Origin: Reclinomonas americana ATCC 50394
Taxonomy: Eukaryota > Jakobida > Jakobea > Jakobida
Assembly (NCBI GenBank): GCA_048213135.1
Contig: PS015020.1
Location: forward strand, 148,123-173,897
DNA length: 25,775 nt
Reading direction: 5' to 3'
Below, one piece after another: positions 1 through 8,148 of this stretch. The translations under genes were made by a program, and so were the position numbers. The notes beneath the pieces were generated by a model, which saw only the letters and a program-made list of their open reading frames with translations, did no database searches and was not told the origin of the DNA. Within the stretch, counting starts at the first letter, position 1. The number at the start of each line of letters is the position of its first letter.

Positions 1-19
1 TCGTCGTCGTCGTCGTCTC

Positions 20-51
<32 letters not shown>

Positions 52-108
52 CTCCCTCCCTCCCCCCCCCCCCCCCCTTCCCCTCTCTCTCTCTCTGGTG
101 CTCTGCAG
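1..108. repeat. Low-complexity TCG, CT and C runs, probably the end of an intron
   Basis: The window opens with TCG triplets, then CT dinucleotides, a C homopolymer and more CT, ending in ctctgcag at 101-108. The tract reads as a long polypyrimidine stretch followed by a 3' splice site. The next exon is open in the frame of the downstream gene. No coding sequence is visible in it. Confidence 0.6.
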
Positions 109-3100
109 AACGCTTCTGGCTCTGGATCTGGCGCCTCGGATTCCAGGGCTTCAGCTCGACGCCGTCGGTGAGCACGATCGATTGTGCTTTGACGTTCATC
201 GGCTTTCTCGCTGATGCACACACTCTCGCACAGTGTTGCTGCCTCCCCTGATCTCGAAGACGATGATCGGCATCACAAGCGTCCACGATTGCCAGGTGAC
301 GTTGCGAGAGTGCTGCCGACGCAGCCAGCCTCCCCCTTAGCCGCATCACTCATTCCCGTCGCAGTCGACGAAATTTTCACCACCATCTCTCGCATGGAGA
401 AGCATCCGCAGATCCGGGACGCCGCCTCTCGCCGTGTCAATCACTCACACAAGCCTGTGCGCTGCGCTGCTGTGTCTGCCGCACGTCTTTTTTGCTCCGT
501 CTGTCTCATCATTGTGCACGACGCCACAGCTTGCTCGGGGCGAAATGCGGCTCGTCCCTCCGCTCATGCCATATGGCGTGGTGGGGACGCTTGTCAAACA
601 CGTTGAGATTCGAAAGGATAACGTGCGGGATCGCATGTTGCACCCATTTTTTGCCGTAAGCGGTGGACCTGGCACTGGCAAATCTCGCTTGTTGGACTCG
701 CTGGGCGATCTGCTCCAACGTGATGTTGAAGAGGAGCTTGTCGCTGAGCGTGTCGGCCGTCCGCAGACTGCTGCATATACGACAACACTGCGGAGATTGC
801 ACAGTGCACTGCGTACCGGCCGTGTGACGGTATGTGTCGTGTGATGCCGCTGCGTGTGCACGTTATACCCGTCCTCGAGTTGACTTCTTGCTGCTGCCGC
901 CCAAGATCCCCGTCACCTTTGGCGACGGTCATGAGCTGATGCAGGGTGAAGACGGCTTCGACAGACCGTTCATGGGTTTGCGCGTTCTCCATGCGTGGTT
1001 TGGCGCAGAGCATGCGTGCTTTGCCGACTTTGTCGAGGCGTACCGAAACTTGTCCATGCTTGACGAAGGCGACGTTGATGTATACGACGCCGTCAACATT
1101 GTGGCTTGCGACGCACGCCGCCAATCGGGTACGCGTTGCAGTGCCCCCCCTCTCTTTTGTAGATTAGTACGGTCTCAGTCTGCACCATGTTCGCTCAGGA
1201 ATGTCCCCGGACGACGAGATGGTTGTGCTGATTCTCGTGGACGAGTGCCTGAAAGTGCTGGAAAACAAAGGTTGTGCTGTCGTCGACGTGTCGTTGAATT
1301 GTTGCTTCCTTACACCTGTTTTTCTCCTTCTCCCTCCTCTCTCTCTCTCTATTTGCAGGAGATCTCCGGCACCTGTTCACAAAGCTTGCCGGAGTGCTTT
1401 GTACTGCACAAGCCGGCGAAAAGTGCATGGTGCTTGTGGCATGCTCTACGCTGGAGTGGAGTGAACTCCAGAAAATACTTGGCCAATGCCTGCGGCACAC
1501 TTGCTTGCAGATTGATCTTCCCCTGTTGCGGAGCGCGCATGTCGATGACTTTGTGGATGCCACCATGCGGGAAGCGCACCCGTCGTGGGCCGACAAGTGG
1601 CGAACGTGCGTTGCGCTTCGTCGAGTCGTAGCCAGTGTTGGCGGCATCCCTCGATGCGTCGAGTCTTTGATATCGGTGCTTGCCCGCTGCGAGCCAGAGC
1701 GTGGTAAGGACATACATGTCCACTTTTGTGCACTACGCACGCCATGTTCTCACTCGCGTGCACGAATTCTCTTGTGCGTACGTGTGTTTGGCATCGGCTG
1801 CGTGCCACAGATTTCACAGGAGATGGTGGGCGACTGGAGTCGGCAGTGGCAGCCGAGCTGTGCAATGTGGGCTACAGGGTCATCTGTCTCGATGAGGAAT
1901 GGCTGCTGGAGTTGTCAGCAAAACCCATGTGTTCGCTGGAGAGGACTGTTGTGTTCAAGACTGGCACAAAGATCGACTTCAGCAAAGCGGTGGCGGCTGG
2001 CGATGTCGCGTACCACACAAGTACATCATGTAGACGATTGCAATTGGTTCGATGGTGTGCTTTGTGAATGCGTGGGTTCCATGTATGTGATCTGACGTAC
2101 GTGCGTCACCGCAGCTGAATTTGCATTACCCAGTGTATCCATTGGCCTTGTTGCGAGCAAGTGACTGGAAGCGCACTGTTGTCGGGCTGCAACCGACGGC
2201 GTGGACAGATCGTGACTTTGGGGAGGCGTGCTCCTGCGGCCTGGCCGTCAAGCTGTCGTCGTATGTTTCGGTCGATCATGATCTGTACGTCGAGGACGTG
2301 TTGGTGGGCGCCATTCGTCCGCCGGAATCCTCCAGCCATTGCGGCTACTTTGGAAAGCTGCAACTCGACCCTGACGCTGCGGTCCGTGTTCAGGACTTGG
2401 CTGGCAACTTCACTGTGCGTGACTTGAACACTGTGTTTCTTTTGTGTGCTGTGACGTTGGCTGAAGACTGCGCTGCTGCTGCAACATGCAGGACGCGGAT
2501 CTCGACATCCCTCAGGGTGTTCTTCTTCGGACCCAAGACGAGACTCGCACTGCGGACGCGTTGATCATCGCAGGAGAAGTTGCGTGCAGAGTGTACGTGC
2601 TATCCAACCACGTGAGGTGTGTGTTAATTGTCTCATGTGTGTCGTCCGTCTGCTCACGCGACACAGGGATACATGACGTTCCAGTTCAAGCGTACATGGT
2701 CGGGGTTAATGAGTGTCGAAGCAGTGCTGGAGGCGTACGCGAAAGCGTTTCTGGTGCGCTTTGCTTGACACACAAGCATACCGCTGCGATGGTCTCTGAC
2801 TGCAGTATGCATCTGTTTTATCATTGCAGTCGTGCCTGCTGCTTGATGAAGCCCGCGACGCACTCCCAAAACTTTGGTTCACGGATGAGGAAGCGGCAAA
2901 GGAGCTGCGACGGTTCATGCGCGACAATGCTTTCCTGCAATACGACGACATGCCGCAAGAGCAGCAACAGACTGTATTGCTGGTTGCGCAGTCGTGTGTA
3001 GTTTCGTCGCGTGCGTGCTGCTACACTTGCGTCCGTGGGAGAGAGAGAGTGGTCACCTGGCGTGTTTGTGATGCACAGAACTTTTGGTTTGGTCTGTTTG

Positions 3101-3472
3101 TCGTGCGGCCGCATCCACATCTGGACGCATCGCTGCCTCCCAACGCGTTCCTGGTGGACTCGAGAAACATGAGTCTGTTTTTCGGATACATCATGGGCCC
3201 TCTGCTGAAGCGCAACTTTGTCGGTATGTAATATGTCCTCTCCCGAGTGGCGAGCGCACTCTCTTACTCGCCTGTGTGTTTGCACAGACATCAATGTCAA
3301 CACCATGTCGAAGAAGCAGCTGAGCGAGCGCCTGTCCTCCGCCCTTGCGCGCCAGATTGTAAAGAATCGCACAACGAGACATTTTGTGTCCATGGAGGAT
3401 TTGGTAGGGCGAGTGGCGGCGATCGGGGGAGAGGAGCTCGAGCCGGATCTCCGCCAAGCCATTCGCTTTTGA
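109..3472 (+). CDS. Crinkler/RHS-like P-loop NTPase with possible nuclease-like tail (5' partial)
   Basis: I read 13 exons that stay in frame for about 826 residues: 109-167, 234-456, 530-821, 880-1128, 1199-1270, 1359-1703, 1811-2046, 2115-2414, 2492-2611, 2667-2753, 2830-2997, 3079-3223 and 3288-3472 (TGA). The N-terminus lies upstream of the window. The 457 and 822 donors and the 2047 donor are least certain. After a basic, Ser-rich stretch comes a Walker A motif, GGPGTGKS (about 665-690), a Walker B-like strand VVLILVDE (exon 5) and a sensor-like LVACST segment (exon 6). This order fits the ATPase module of Crinkler (CRN) and RHS proteins. Further on, TADALII and FQFKRTW (exons 9 and 10) could be the core of a PD-(D/E)XK nuclease fold, as known in some CRN proteins, but I cannot prove this. 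No ubiquitin-like CRN header is visible; it may lie upstream. Host use or effector function is unknown. Confidence 0.62.
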
Positions 3473-3547
3473 CTCAACGATGAGCCCCACCAGTATAGAT
3501 CTAGATAGCAAAAGAGTGGGTTTACTGAAAGGTCCCCACATGCGGCC

Positions 3548-4639
3548 TCACAAGCACTGCCCCAGCGCCACGCACTTTTGCACCACAACTTGCGCCTCCT
3601 CCACCACGAAGCAGCGCAAGACGATTTCCACCAGACATCGCACGTCCCCGCCGTTCTCCTCCTCCACCTCCTCCTGCACCACCATCTCCTGCACCGTGTC
3701 CGCGGCAGCGCGGGCCCACTGCAGCTCACGAGTCGCCAGACCCGTCGCGGTCGACCATACCCACACGGTGCTGTCTGTGCCGCCACCCACAATGTGCTGA
3801 GCATCCAGAGTGACGGCCACCGAGAACACGGCACCGGTGTGCCCCTCCAGCCGGTGCACCTCCTGCCCGCCACTCGCCATGGACCACACACGCACCGACT
3901 TGTCTGCACTCCCACTCACAACGTGGCGACCGTCGACCGTGACGGCCACGGAGCGCACATAATCTGTGTGCCCCTCAAATCGGCGCACCTCCTCCCCGCT
4001 CGCCAGTGACCACACACGCACCGTCCGGTCATGCCCACCACTCACAACGTACTGCTCCCGATCGCGCATGCAGGCGACAGACCACACGTAGCCCCGGTGT
4101 CCCACCAGTCGGCGCACCTGCTGCCCACTCGCCAGCGACCACACTTGCATCGCGTCGTATCGACCGCCGCCCACCACGTACTGGCCGTCGGGAGTGACAG
4201 CAACGCAGACCACAGCGTCGGCATCGCCGTCGAATCGCCGCACTTCCTCACCGCTCCCCAACGAGAACACTCGCGCCGTGTTGTCCGCGCTGCCACAAAC
4301 AACGTGCTGGCCGTCGGCGGTGGCGGCAACAGAGGACAACCACCCAGTGTGCCCCACCAGCCGTCGCACCTCCTTCCCACTCTCCACCGACCACACAATA
4401 AGTGAGGCGTCGCCGTTGCCACTCACCACATACCGACCGTCGGGCGTGACTGCCACCGCCATCACACCACCCGCGACAGGTCCCTCGAATCGACGCACGA
4501 CTTGCCCGCTCACCGCCAGTGACCACAGGAGCAGCGTCATGTCGCGACTGCCACTCACGAGGTGCTGGCCGTCGGGCATGACGGCCACCGCAGTCACAGG
4601 CTGAGTGTGACCACGCAAGCACACGCTGTGCATGTGCAT
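3548..4639 (-). CDS. Seven-repeat WD40 propeller protein, intronless
   Basis: This single-exon frame of 363 residues holds seven WD40 repeats from residue 8 to about 300, enough for one closed seven-bladed propeller. Each repeat shows the usual pattern: a GH near its start, SVAVTPDGQ-type strands, a SGSxD turn and a VWS end. Linkers between repeats are strikingly alike (SGEEVRR, SGQQVRR, SGKEVRR). The last 60 residues are not WD40 and look helical and acidic, then rich in Val and Cys. The start at 4639 is chosen because repeat 1 begins seven residues later; a second Met lies two codons on. The gene is convergent with the NTPase gene (75 bases between stop codons) and divergent from the first microprotein gene. 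WD40 propellers are protein-binding scaffolds; nothing here shows the partner. Confidence 0.93.
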   Translation of the reverse strand: MHMHSVCLRGHTQPVTAVAVMPDGQHLVSGSRDMTLLLWSLAVSGQVVRRFEGPVAGGVMAVAVTPDGRYVVSGNGDASLIVWSVESGKEVRRLVGHTGWLSSVAATADGQHVVCGSADNTARVFSLGSGEEVRRFDGDADAVVCVAVTPDGQYVVGGGRYDAMQVWSLASGQQVRRLVGHRGYVWSVACMRDREQYVVSGGHDRTVRVWSLASGEEVRRFEGHTDYVRSVAVTVDGRHVVSGSADKSVRVWSMASGGQEVHRLEGHTGAVFSVAVTLDAQHIVGGGTDSTVWVWSTATGLATRELQWARAAADTVQEMVVQEEVEEENGGDVRCLVEIVLRCFVVEEAQVVVQKCVALGQCL

Positions 4640-4896
4640 GGGAAGGAGGGGAAAGGGGGGAATGGGTGAGTGCTTTGGAGAGAAGCAACAGAGAGATTTC
4701 TCCGCGTCTGTTGAGTGGCAGTTCGCTGCACCACTTACTGGCTGTCACCTGTGCATGCCATGGCCAGGTGCACCCATAGTACTCTTCCAATGCCGCAGCG
4801 CAACGTTCTCTCTGAAGAGAAGCACTTCACACAGTTGTTGTGTCCCACACTTTGTTTTCTCTTCTTCCTTTGAGCCAGCACCTACCCACATACACA
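4640..4896. promoter_or_regulatory. Divergent intergenic region between WD40 gene and microprotein gene A
   Basis: These 257 bases separate two start codons that point away from each other, so both promoters should lie here. Next to the WD40 start is a CT-rich stretch (read on the minus strand). I see no clear TATA box. The right-hand 60 bases hold the leader shared with gene C. Confidence 0.5.
4838..4881 (+). promoter_or_regulatory. Shared 5' leader element, copy upstream of gene A
   Basis: The stretch TTGTGTCCCACACT, then TTTTCTCTTCTT and GAGCCAGCAC, is nearly the same as the one at 6526-6563 upstream of gene C. Genes B and D keep only weaker traces (TGTGAGCCAAAACAC near 5621; CTCGAGCAAACAC near 7379). 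It ends about 15 bases before the gene A start, so it may be 5' UTR rather than promoter. Confidence 0.55.
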
Positions 4897-5149
4897 ATGG
4901 GATCCGCCCACAGTCAAGAACATGGAAGCTCGCACGCCGGCACCGACACCACAGTGTTGGGTAGCGACGACAGGGTGAGAGTGAACTGTTGGTTGCGCTC
5001 TCTGTTTTTGAGTGGTGTGCTCATTTTTCACCACCATCGCGCAGGTGATTAGCACGAGCACCAGTGGAGGTGTCGACCAGGATGGTGGAGCCACCAACTC
5101 ACCCAGCTACGGCCTCAGTGCAACAATTCCACTCCCGATGCCCGAGTAA
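4897..5149 (+). CDS. Tandem MGS microprotein, copy A (60 aa)
   Basis: Two exons, 4897-4974 and 5045-5149 (TAA), joined by a 70-base phase-0 intron. The protein starts MGSAHSQEHG, continues through TDTTVLGSDD, and exon 2 encodes STSTSGGVDQDGGATNSPSY and ends PLPMPE. It is rich in Ser, Thr, Gly and Asp, with no membrane segment, no Cys and no folded domain that I recognise. Gly2 with Ser6 fits the N-myristoylation consensus MGxxxS. The call as a real gene rests on three paralogues downstream that share start, splice position and exon 2 motif. Start context is acacaATGGG in this and sister copies. Function unknown; a lipid-anchored, disordered peptide is an inference. Confidence 0.82.
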
Positions 5150-5173
5150 GCCAAGTGAGTGTGAGAGTGAGTG

Positions 5174-5195
5174 AGTGCGAGAACATTACCGCAAT
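5174..5195 (+). other. 3' hairpin motif after gene A
   Basis: Starting 25 bases after the stop codon, AGTGCG pairs with CGCAAT across a ten-base loop (agaacattac); five of six pairs form. The same motif follows genes B and C at similar distances. It may be a 3' UTR element. Confidence 0.45.
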
Positions 5196-5648
5196 GTAAT
5201 ATTGATCGTGTGGCTGTGTATGTGTGTGCGTGCGTGTGTGTGCGTGCATGTGGCAGTACAGAACTGATGTGAGTATGTCTGTCGACACGTGCAGAGTTTC
5301 ACTCGCTCTCTCTCGCCATTTTATCATGCTTGCGTGTCACCTCTCTTGTATGTGCCTTGCACACTCTCCCTTCCACCCCCCTCTCTCTCCCTCACGTTGG
5401 GTAGTCGTGTCTCTGTGTGTATGCACCGGAACACGCTGCGCATGCAGTTGCGGTTTTTCACACGCATATCAATGCGATTTCCTCCTGCACGACTCCTCTC
5501 GCTCTCACATGGCCTTTTTCCGGCCACAGCAGGTCGCACAAGGTGCAGCTACGTACACTGGCACCACCTCACGCACTTTTGTGTGCTCGCGGACACTCCA
5601 CTGCAATTGTTCTTCGTTCTTGTGAGCCAAAACACACACGCAACACAA
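5196..5648. other. Intergenic region between genes A and B, GT-rich then CT-rich
   Basis: No gene is supported here. A GT/GC-rich stretch runs from about 5208 to 5254 and is followed by CT-rich sequence to about 5400. The last 40 bases hold a weak copy of the family leader (GTGAGCCAAAACACACACG) before the gene B start. Confidence 0.5.
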
Positions 5649-6058
5649 ATGGGATCAGTTCCGGGACACCAGGCACACTCGGAGATCTACGGACCCGTCG
5701 ACCACTCTTCTGTCTGCAACCCGTCCATCGTGGTGGACGAAGCGGACAAGGTGCGGGAGAATGACTGCTGCTGCAGATTTGAGTTTTTCGCGTCTTGTTT
5801 TCACACAACTGTTTGCTGCTGCTGCTGCTGCNNNNNNNNNNNNNNNNNNNNNNNNNNNNNNNNNNNNNNNNNNNNNNNNNNNNNNNNNNNNNNNNNNNNN
5901 NNNNNNNNNNNNNNNNNNNNNNNNNNNNNNNNNNNNNNNNNNNNNNNNNNNNNNNTGCGCAGGTGCACAGCTCGAGTCACAGTGGCGGTATTGAGCAGGA
6001 GGCTGTGGTCATTAATGCGCCCAGCTGCGAGCCGCCTGGGCTTCCTGGGCCCGAGTGA
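5649..6058 (+). CDS. Tandem MGS microprotein, diverged copy B (65 aa), intron holds an N gap
   Basis: Exon 1 is 5649-5750 and exon 2 is 5963-6058 (TGA); the intron starts GTGCGG, runs through a (GCT)n repeat into the N gap and ends TGCGCAG. The intron phase and the exon 2 start (Val, then SSSHSGGIEQE) match the sister copies, so this is the same family. It differs in several ways: exon 1 is eight codons longer, two Cys are present (one in each exon), and the C-terminus is PPGLPGPE rather than PLPxPE. Gly2 and Gly6 are kept, so N-myristoylation remains possible. It could be a specialised or a decaying copy; both frames are open, so I favour a working gene. Confidence 0.72.
5814..5955. repeat. 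(GCT)n microsatellite running into a 123-base N gap
   Basis: The GCT triplets at about 5814-5832 lead straight into the N run at 5833-5955. The gap probably reflects a longer triplet repeat that could not be assembled. It lies in the intron of gene B, so repeat length would not alter the protein. Confidence 0.8.
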
Positions 6059-6079
6059 TCACGAGTTACGTAGTGAGGG

Positions 6080-6101
6080 AGTGCGAGAAGGTTACCGCAC
6101 T
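6080..6101 (+). other. 3' hairpin motif after gene B
   Basis: AGTGCG and CGCACT form a perfect six-base stem around the loop agaaggttac, 22 bases after the gene B stop. It is the best formed of the three copies. Confidence 0.5.
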
Positions 6102-6525
6102 GCACAACGCAGCAGTGTACCTATCAATCGTTGTGGCCTTTGTGTCATGGTGTTTCTGTGGGTGCTTGTCTCTGCTTGCTGAGTCGCACCGAGTGTCTCT
6201 TTCTGTCACCGTCCACAGTGTCAAGAAGGCGATCACTGCGTTCGAAAGCTCTCTCCGCGTCCACGCTCCTGCGAACACTGACACACATACACGCGACTGT
6301 GTTGTGCACACACAGCACGAGTGCATGTGTGTGCCTGATATCGATCGGTGGCCTTTTGATTTTTCATGTGCACGTGATCACAGTTTTTGCGCACGATCGC
6401 AGCGCACTGGTTTTTGTCGACTTTGCAAAGCCGCCTCAGCCACTGCAGTCGCAGCAGTGCGCTTGCGAAGCACTGCGATGAGCCGCAACAACACCAACCG
6501 CTGCGCAGAAGCAGCACTTCGAGAC
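6102..6525. other. Intergenic region between genes B and C, no gene seen
   Basis: This stretch has CA/TG-rich segments and several short CACTGC/GCAGTG repeats around 6440-6480. I see no conserved coding sequence and no RNA gene. The promoter of gene C should lie towards its right end. Confidence 0.4.
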
Positions 6526-6563
6526 TTGTGTCCCACACTGTTTTCTCTTCTTGCGAGCCAGCA
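6526..6563 (+). promoter_or_regulatory. Shared 5' leader element, copy upstream of gene C
   Basis: TTGTGTCCCACACTG, TTTTCTCTTCTT and GAGCCAGCAC match the leader of gene A with only small changes. A CT repeat lies between it and the start codon at 6600. The match extends left through AGCACTTC (about 6513-6520). Confidence 0.55.
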
Positions 6564-6599
6564 CACTCTCTTCTCTCTTCTCTCTCTCTCTCACACACA

Positions 6600-6863
6600 A
6601 TGGGATCCGTTCACGGCCAAGAATCTGGACACTCGCAAGCTCACACCGAGACCACAGTACTGGGCGATAACGATCAGGTAAAAAGAAGAGCACCACGAGC
6701 TCTGGTTTCACTGCAGCAGTTGTTTCAGTTGCCGAATGCTGTGCCTGTGCATTTGCAGGTGACAAGCACAAGCACCAGCGGCGGTGTCGACCAGGACGGA
6801 CACGCGACCAACGCACCTAGCTACGGCGTCAGCGCATCAATGCCACTACCGATTCCCGAGTGA
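6600..6863 (+). CDS. Tandem MGS microprotein, copy C (60 aa)
   Basis: Exons 6600-6677 and 6759-6863 (TGA) flank an 81-base phase-0 intron that starts GTAAAA and ends TTGCAG. The protein begins MGSVHGQESGHS and keeps the TTVLG-(D/N)D block at the end of exon 1. Exon 2 encodes TSTSTSGGVDQDG, then ATNAPSYG and the end PLPIPE. It is the same length as copy A and the closest to it in both leader and protein, which points to a duplication that included the regulatory region. Gly2 and Gly6 fit an N-myristoylation site. No known domain. Confidence 0.83.
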   Translation: MGSVHGQESGHSQAHTETTVLGDNDQVKRRAPRALVSLQQLFQLPNAVPVHLQVTSTSTSGGVDQDGHATNAPSYGVSASMPLPIPE

Positions 6864-6880
6864 GAGATCATGAGTGAGCG

Positions 6881-6901
6881 ACTGCGAGAAGTTATCGCAG
6901 C
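6881..6901 (+). other. 3' hairpin motif after gene C
   Basis: CTGCGA (6882-6887) and TCGCAG (6895-6900) pair perfectly around gaagtta, 18 bases after the stop. Compared with the gene B copy, the second stem pair has changed from G-C to C-G, so pairing is kept although both bases differ. Confidence 0.5.
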
Positions 6902-7397
6902 GATAGTCAAGTGAAAAACTTGCACTTTGCAACTTGGTTGTACGGGGCAACGTGGTGCGTGCATGTATGACACTGCGGAGTGTTGAGAAGCAGCTGCAGG
7001 GCGGTCGACGTCGTCATCGCTGCACTTCGTATTCTTCACTAGTACTCTCCTTTGAATTCGATCGCGATCGTCTTGTGCACCTCGTCACGTCAGGCCTGCC
7101 TATCAGCATCTCACTCTGCAGTGTCACCCATGTGTCTGCAGCTTACTTCTTGCTTGCTGCTCATGAACGCATGCGAACGTGGTGCGCCGACATTGGGCAA
7201 TTGACTTGCAATTGTTTGCCTTCGTCGCAGCGTCGCACCCACATCACTGTTACATAGATATGCAGCCACAGTTACCGCTGCATGGCGCATGTGTGTCTCT
7301 TGCTTTCCGGCTTTCGCTTGCTGTGCACGTCGGTGTGCCTGCTGTCCCAACACAAATCATTTGCCGGCACTCTCATTCTCGAGCAAACACATACACA
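6902..7397. other. Intergenic region between genes C and D, no gene seen
   Basis: Nothing coding is supported in these 496 bases. Short palindromes occur (CGATCGCGATCG near 7059; two CAATTG sites near 7198 and 7210). A weak leader trace and the acacaATGGG start context precede gene D. Confidence 0.4.
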
Positions 7398-7660
7398 ATG
7401 GGCTCCGCCACCAGCCAAGAATCCGGAAACTCGCACGCCGACACCAACACCACGGTGCTCGGCCAGGACGACGAGGTGCGTGCGCGTGTGGAGCAGTGTG
7501 AGAACTTCTCTCAAGTCATGCAGCTGCGTTGCTAATACGACGTGGTGCTGGGTGCGTGCAGGTGCAAAGCACGAGCAACAGTGGCGGAGTCGACCAGAGC
7601 GGTGGCGCCACCAACTCGCCCAGCTTCAACATGTCGCTGCCGCTCCCCATTGACGAGTGA
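7398..7660 (+). CDS. Tandem MGS microprotein, copy D (58 aa)
   Basis: Exons 7398-7475 and 7562-7660 (TGA) are joined by an 86-base phase-0 intron (GTGCGT to GTGCAG). The protein starts MGSATSQESGNSHADTNTTV and exon 1 ends GQDDE, 26 codons long as in copies A and C. Exon 2 encodes QSTSNSGGVDQSGGATNSPS, but the end is shorter (LPLPIDE). Gly2 and Ser6 fit N-myristoylation. Unlike the other three, its 3' flank lacks the AGAA-loop hairpin, and its leader is only weakly related, so it is either the oldest copy or the product of an unequal exchange. Confidence 0.82.
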
Positions 7661-8148
7661 GTGAGTGTTTGACAGAGTGTTCAACGAAAAGCATCATCAT
7701 CATCATCATGTAGTGTAGGAATGTACGTTGTTGTTGTTGTTGTTGATTGTGCATGATGAGCTGTGTGTGCGGGGAGAGGGAGAGGGAGAGAGTGTGTGTT
7801 TGGCGACGGAGAATTACTGTTATGTGTCCGTTTGTCAGTCTCTCTCTCTCTCTCTCACTGCACACACACTCGCTCTCTCTTCTATGCACACTCTCACTTA
7901 CGACTACTCGTCTTGCGTGCGTGCGTTGTGCATGCGTGTGTGCGAAAATGAAATGACAAATTGAGTGCTAGTCGTTGTTGCCGCTCGTCTTTCTCGTTCT
8001 CCTACCGCTCACTCTCTTCCTCCTCCTTGCCGCCCACCCTCCCAACGCGCAACCCGAGCCTCCGCGCATTCCAATTTTCAACACGCGCATTTTTTGATAT
8101 TTGCGCGCGAAACCTCTTTTCACCTTTTGTGAGAGCAAGCATCCGCAG
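7661..8148. repeat. Intergenic microsatellite-rich region upstream of the phosphatase gene
   Basis: It holds a CAT triplet run (about 7691-7710), a GTT triplet run (about 7726-7745), GA and GT stretches (7770-7800) and CT/CA repeats (7838-7880). No gene is supported. The promoter and 5' UTR of the downstream gene must lie near 8000-8148, which is CT-rich. Confidence 0.6.

Noticed and set aside
2821-3915. Long open minus-strand frame crossing the NTPase and WD40 genes
   Set aside because: It opposes well-supported exons and runs in an antisense frame of the WD40 repeats. Its sequence is low in complexity and has no family features.
3578-4604. Plus-strand open frames opposite the WD40 gene
   Set aside because: They are antisense shadows of the repeated WD40 DNA, rich in His, Thr and Pro, with repeats in register with the real blades.
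7190-7216. Two CAATTG sites as a regulatory hairpin
   Set aside because: Each site is a palindrome by itself and the spacing is not repeated at the other family genes, so chance is likely.
7661-7964. Small ORFs in the CT/GT repeats
   Set aside because: They are translations of microsatellites in several frames with no splice or paralogue support.
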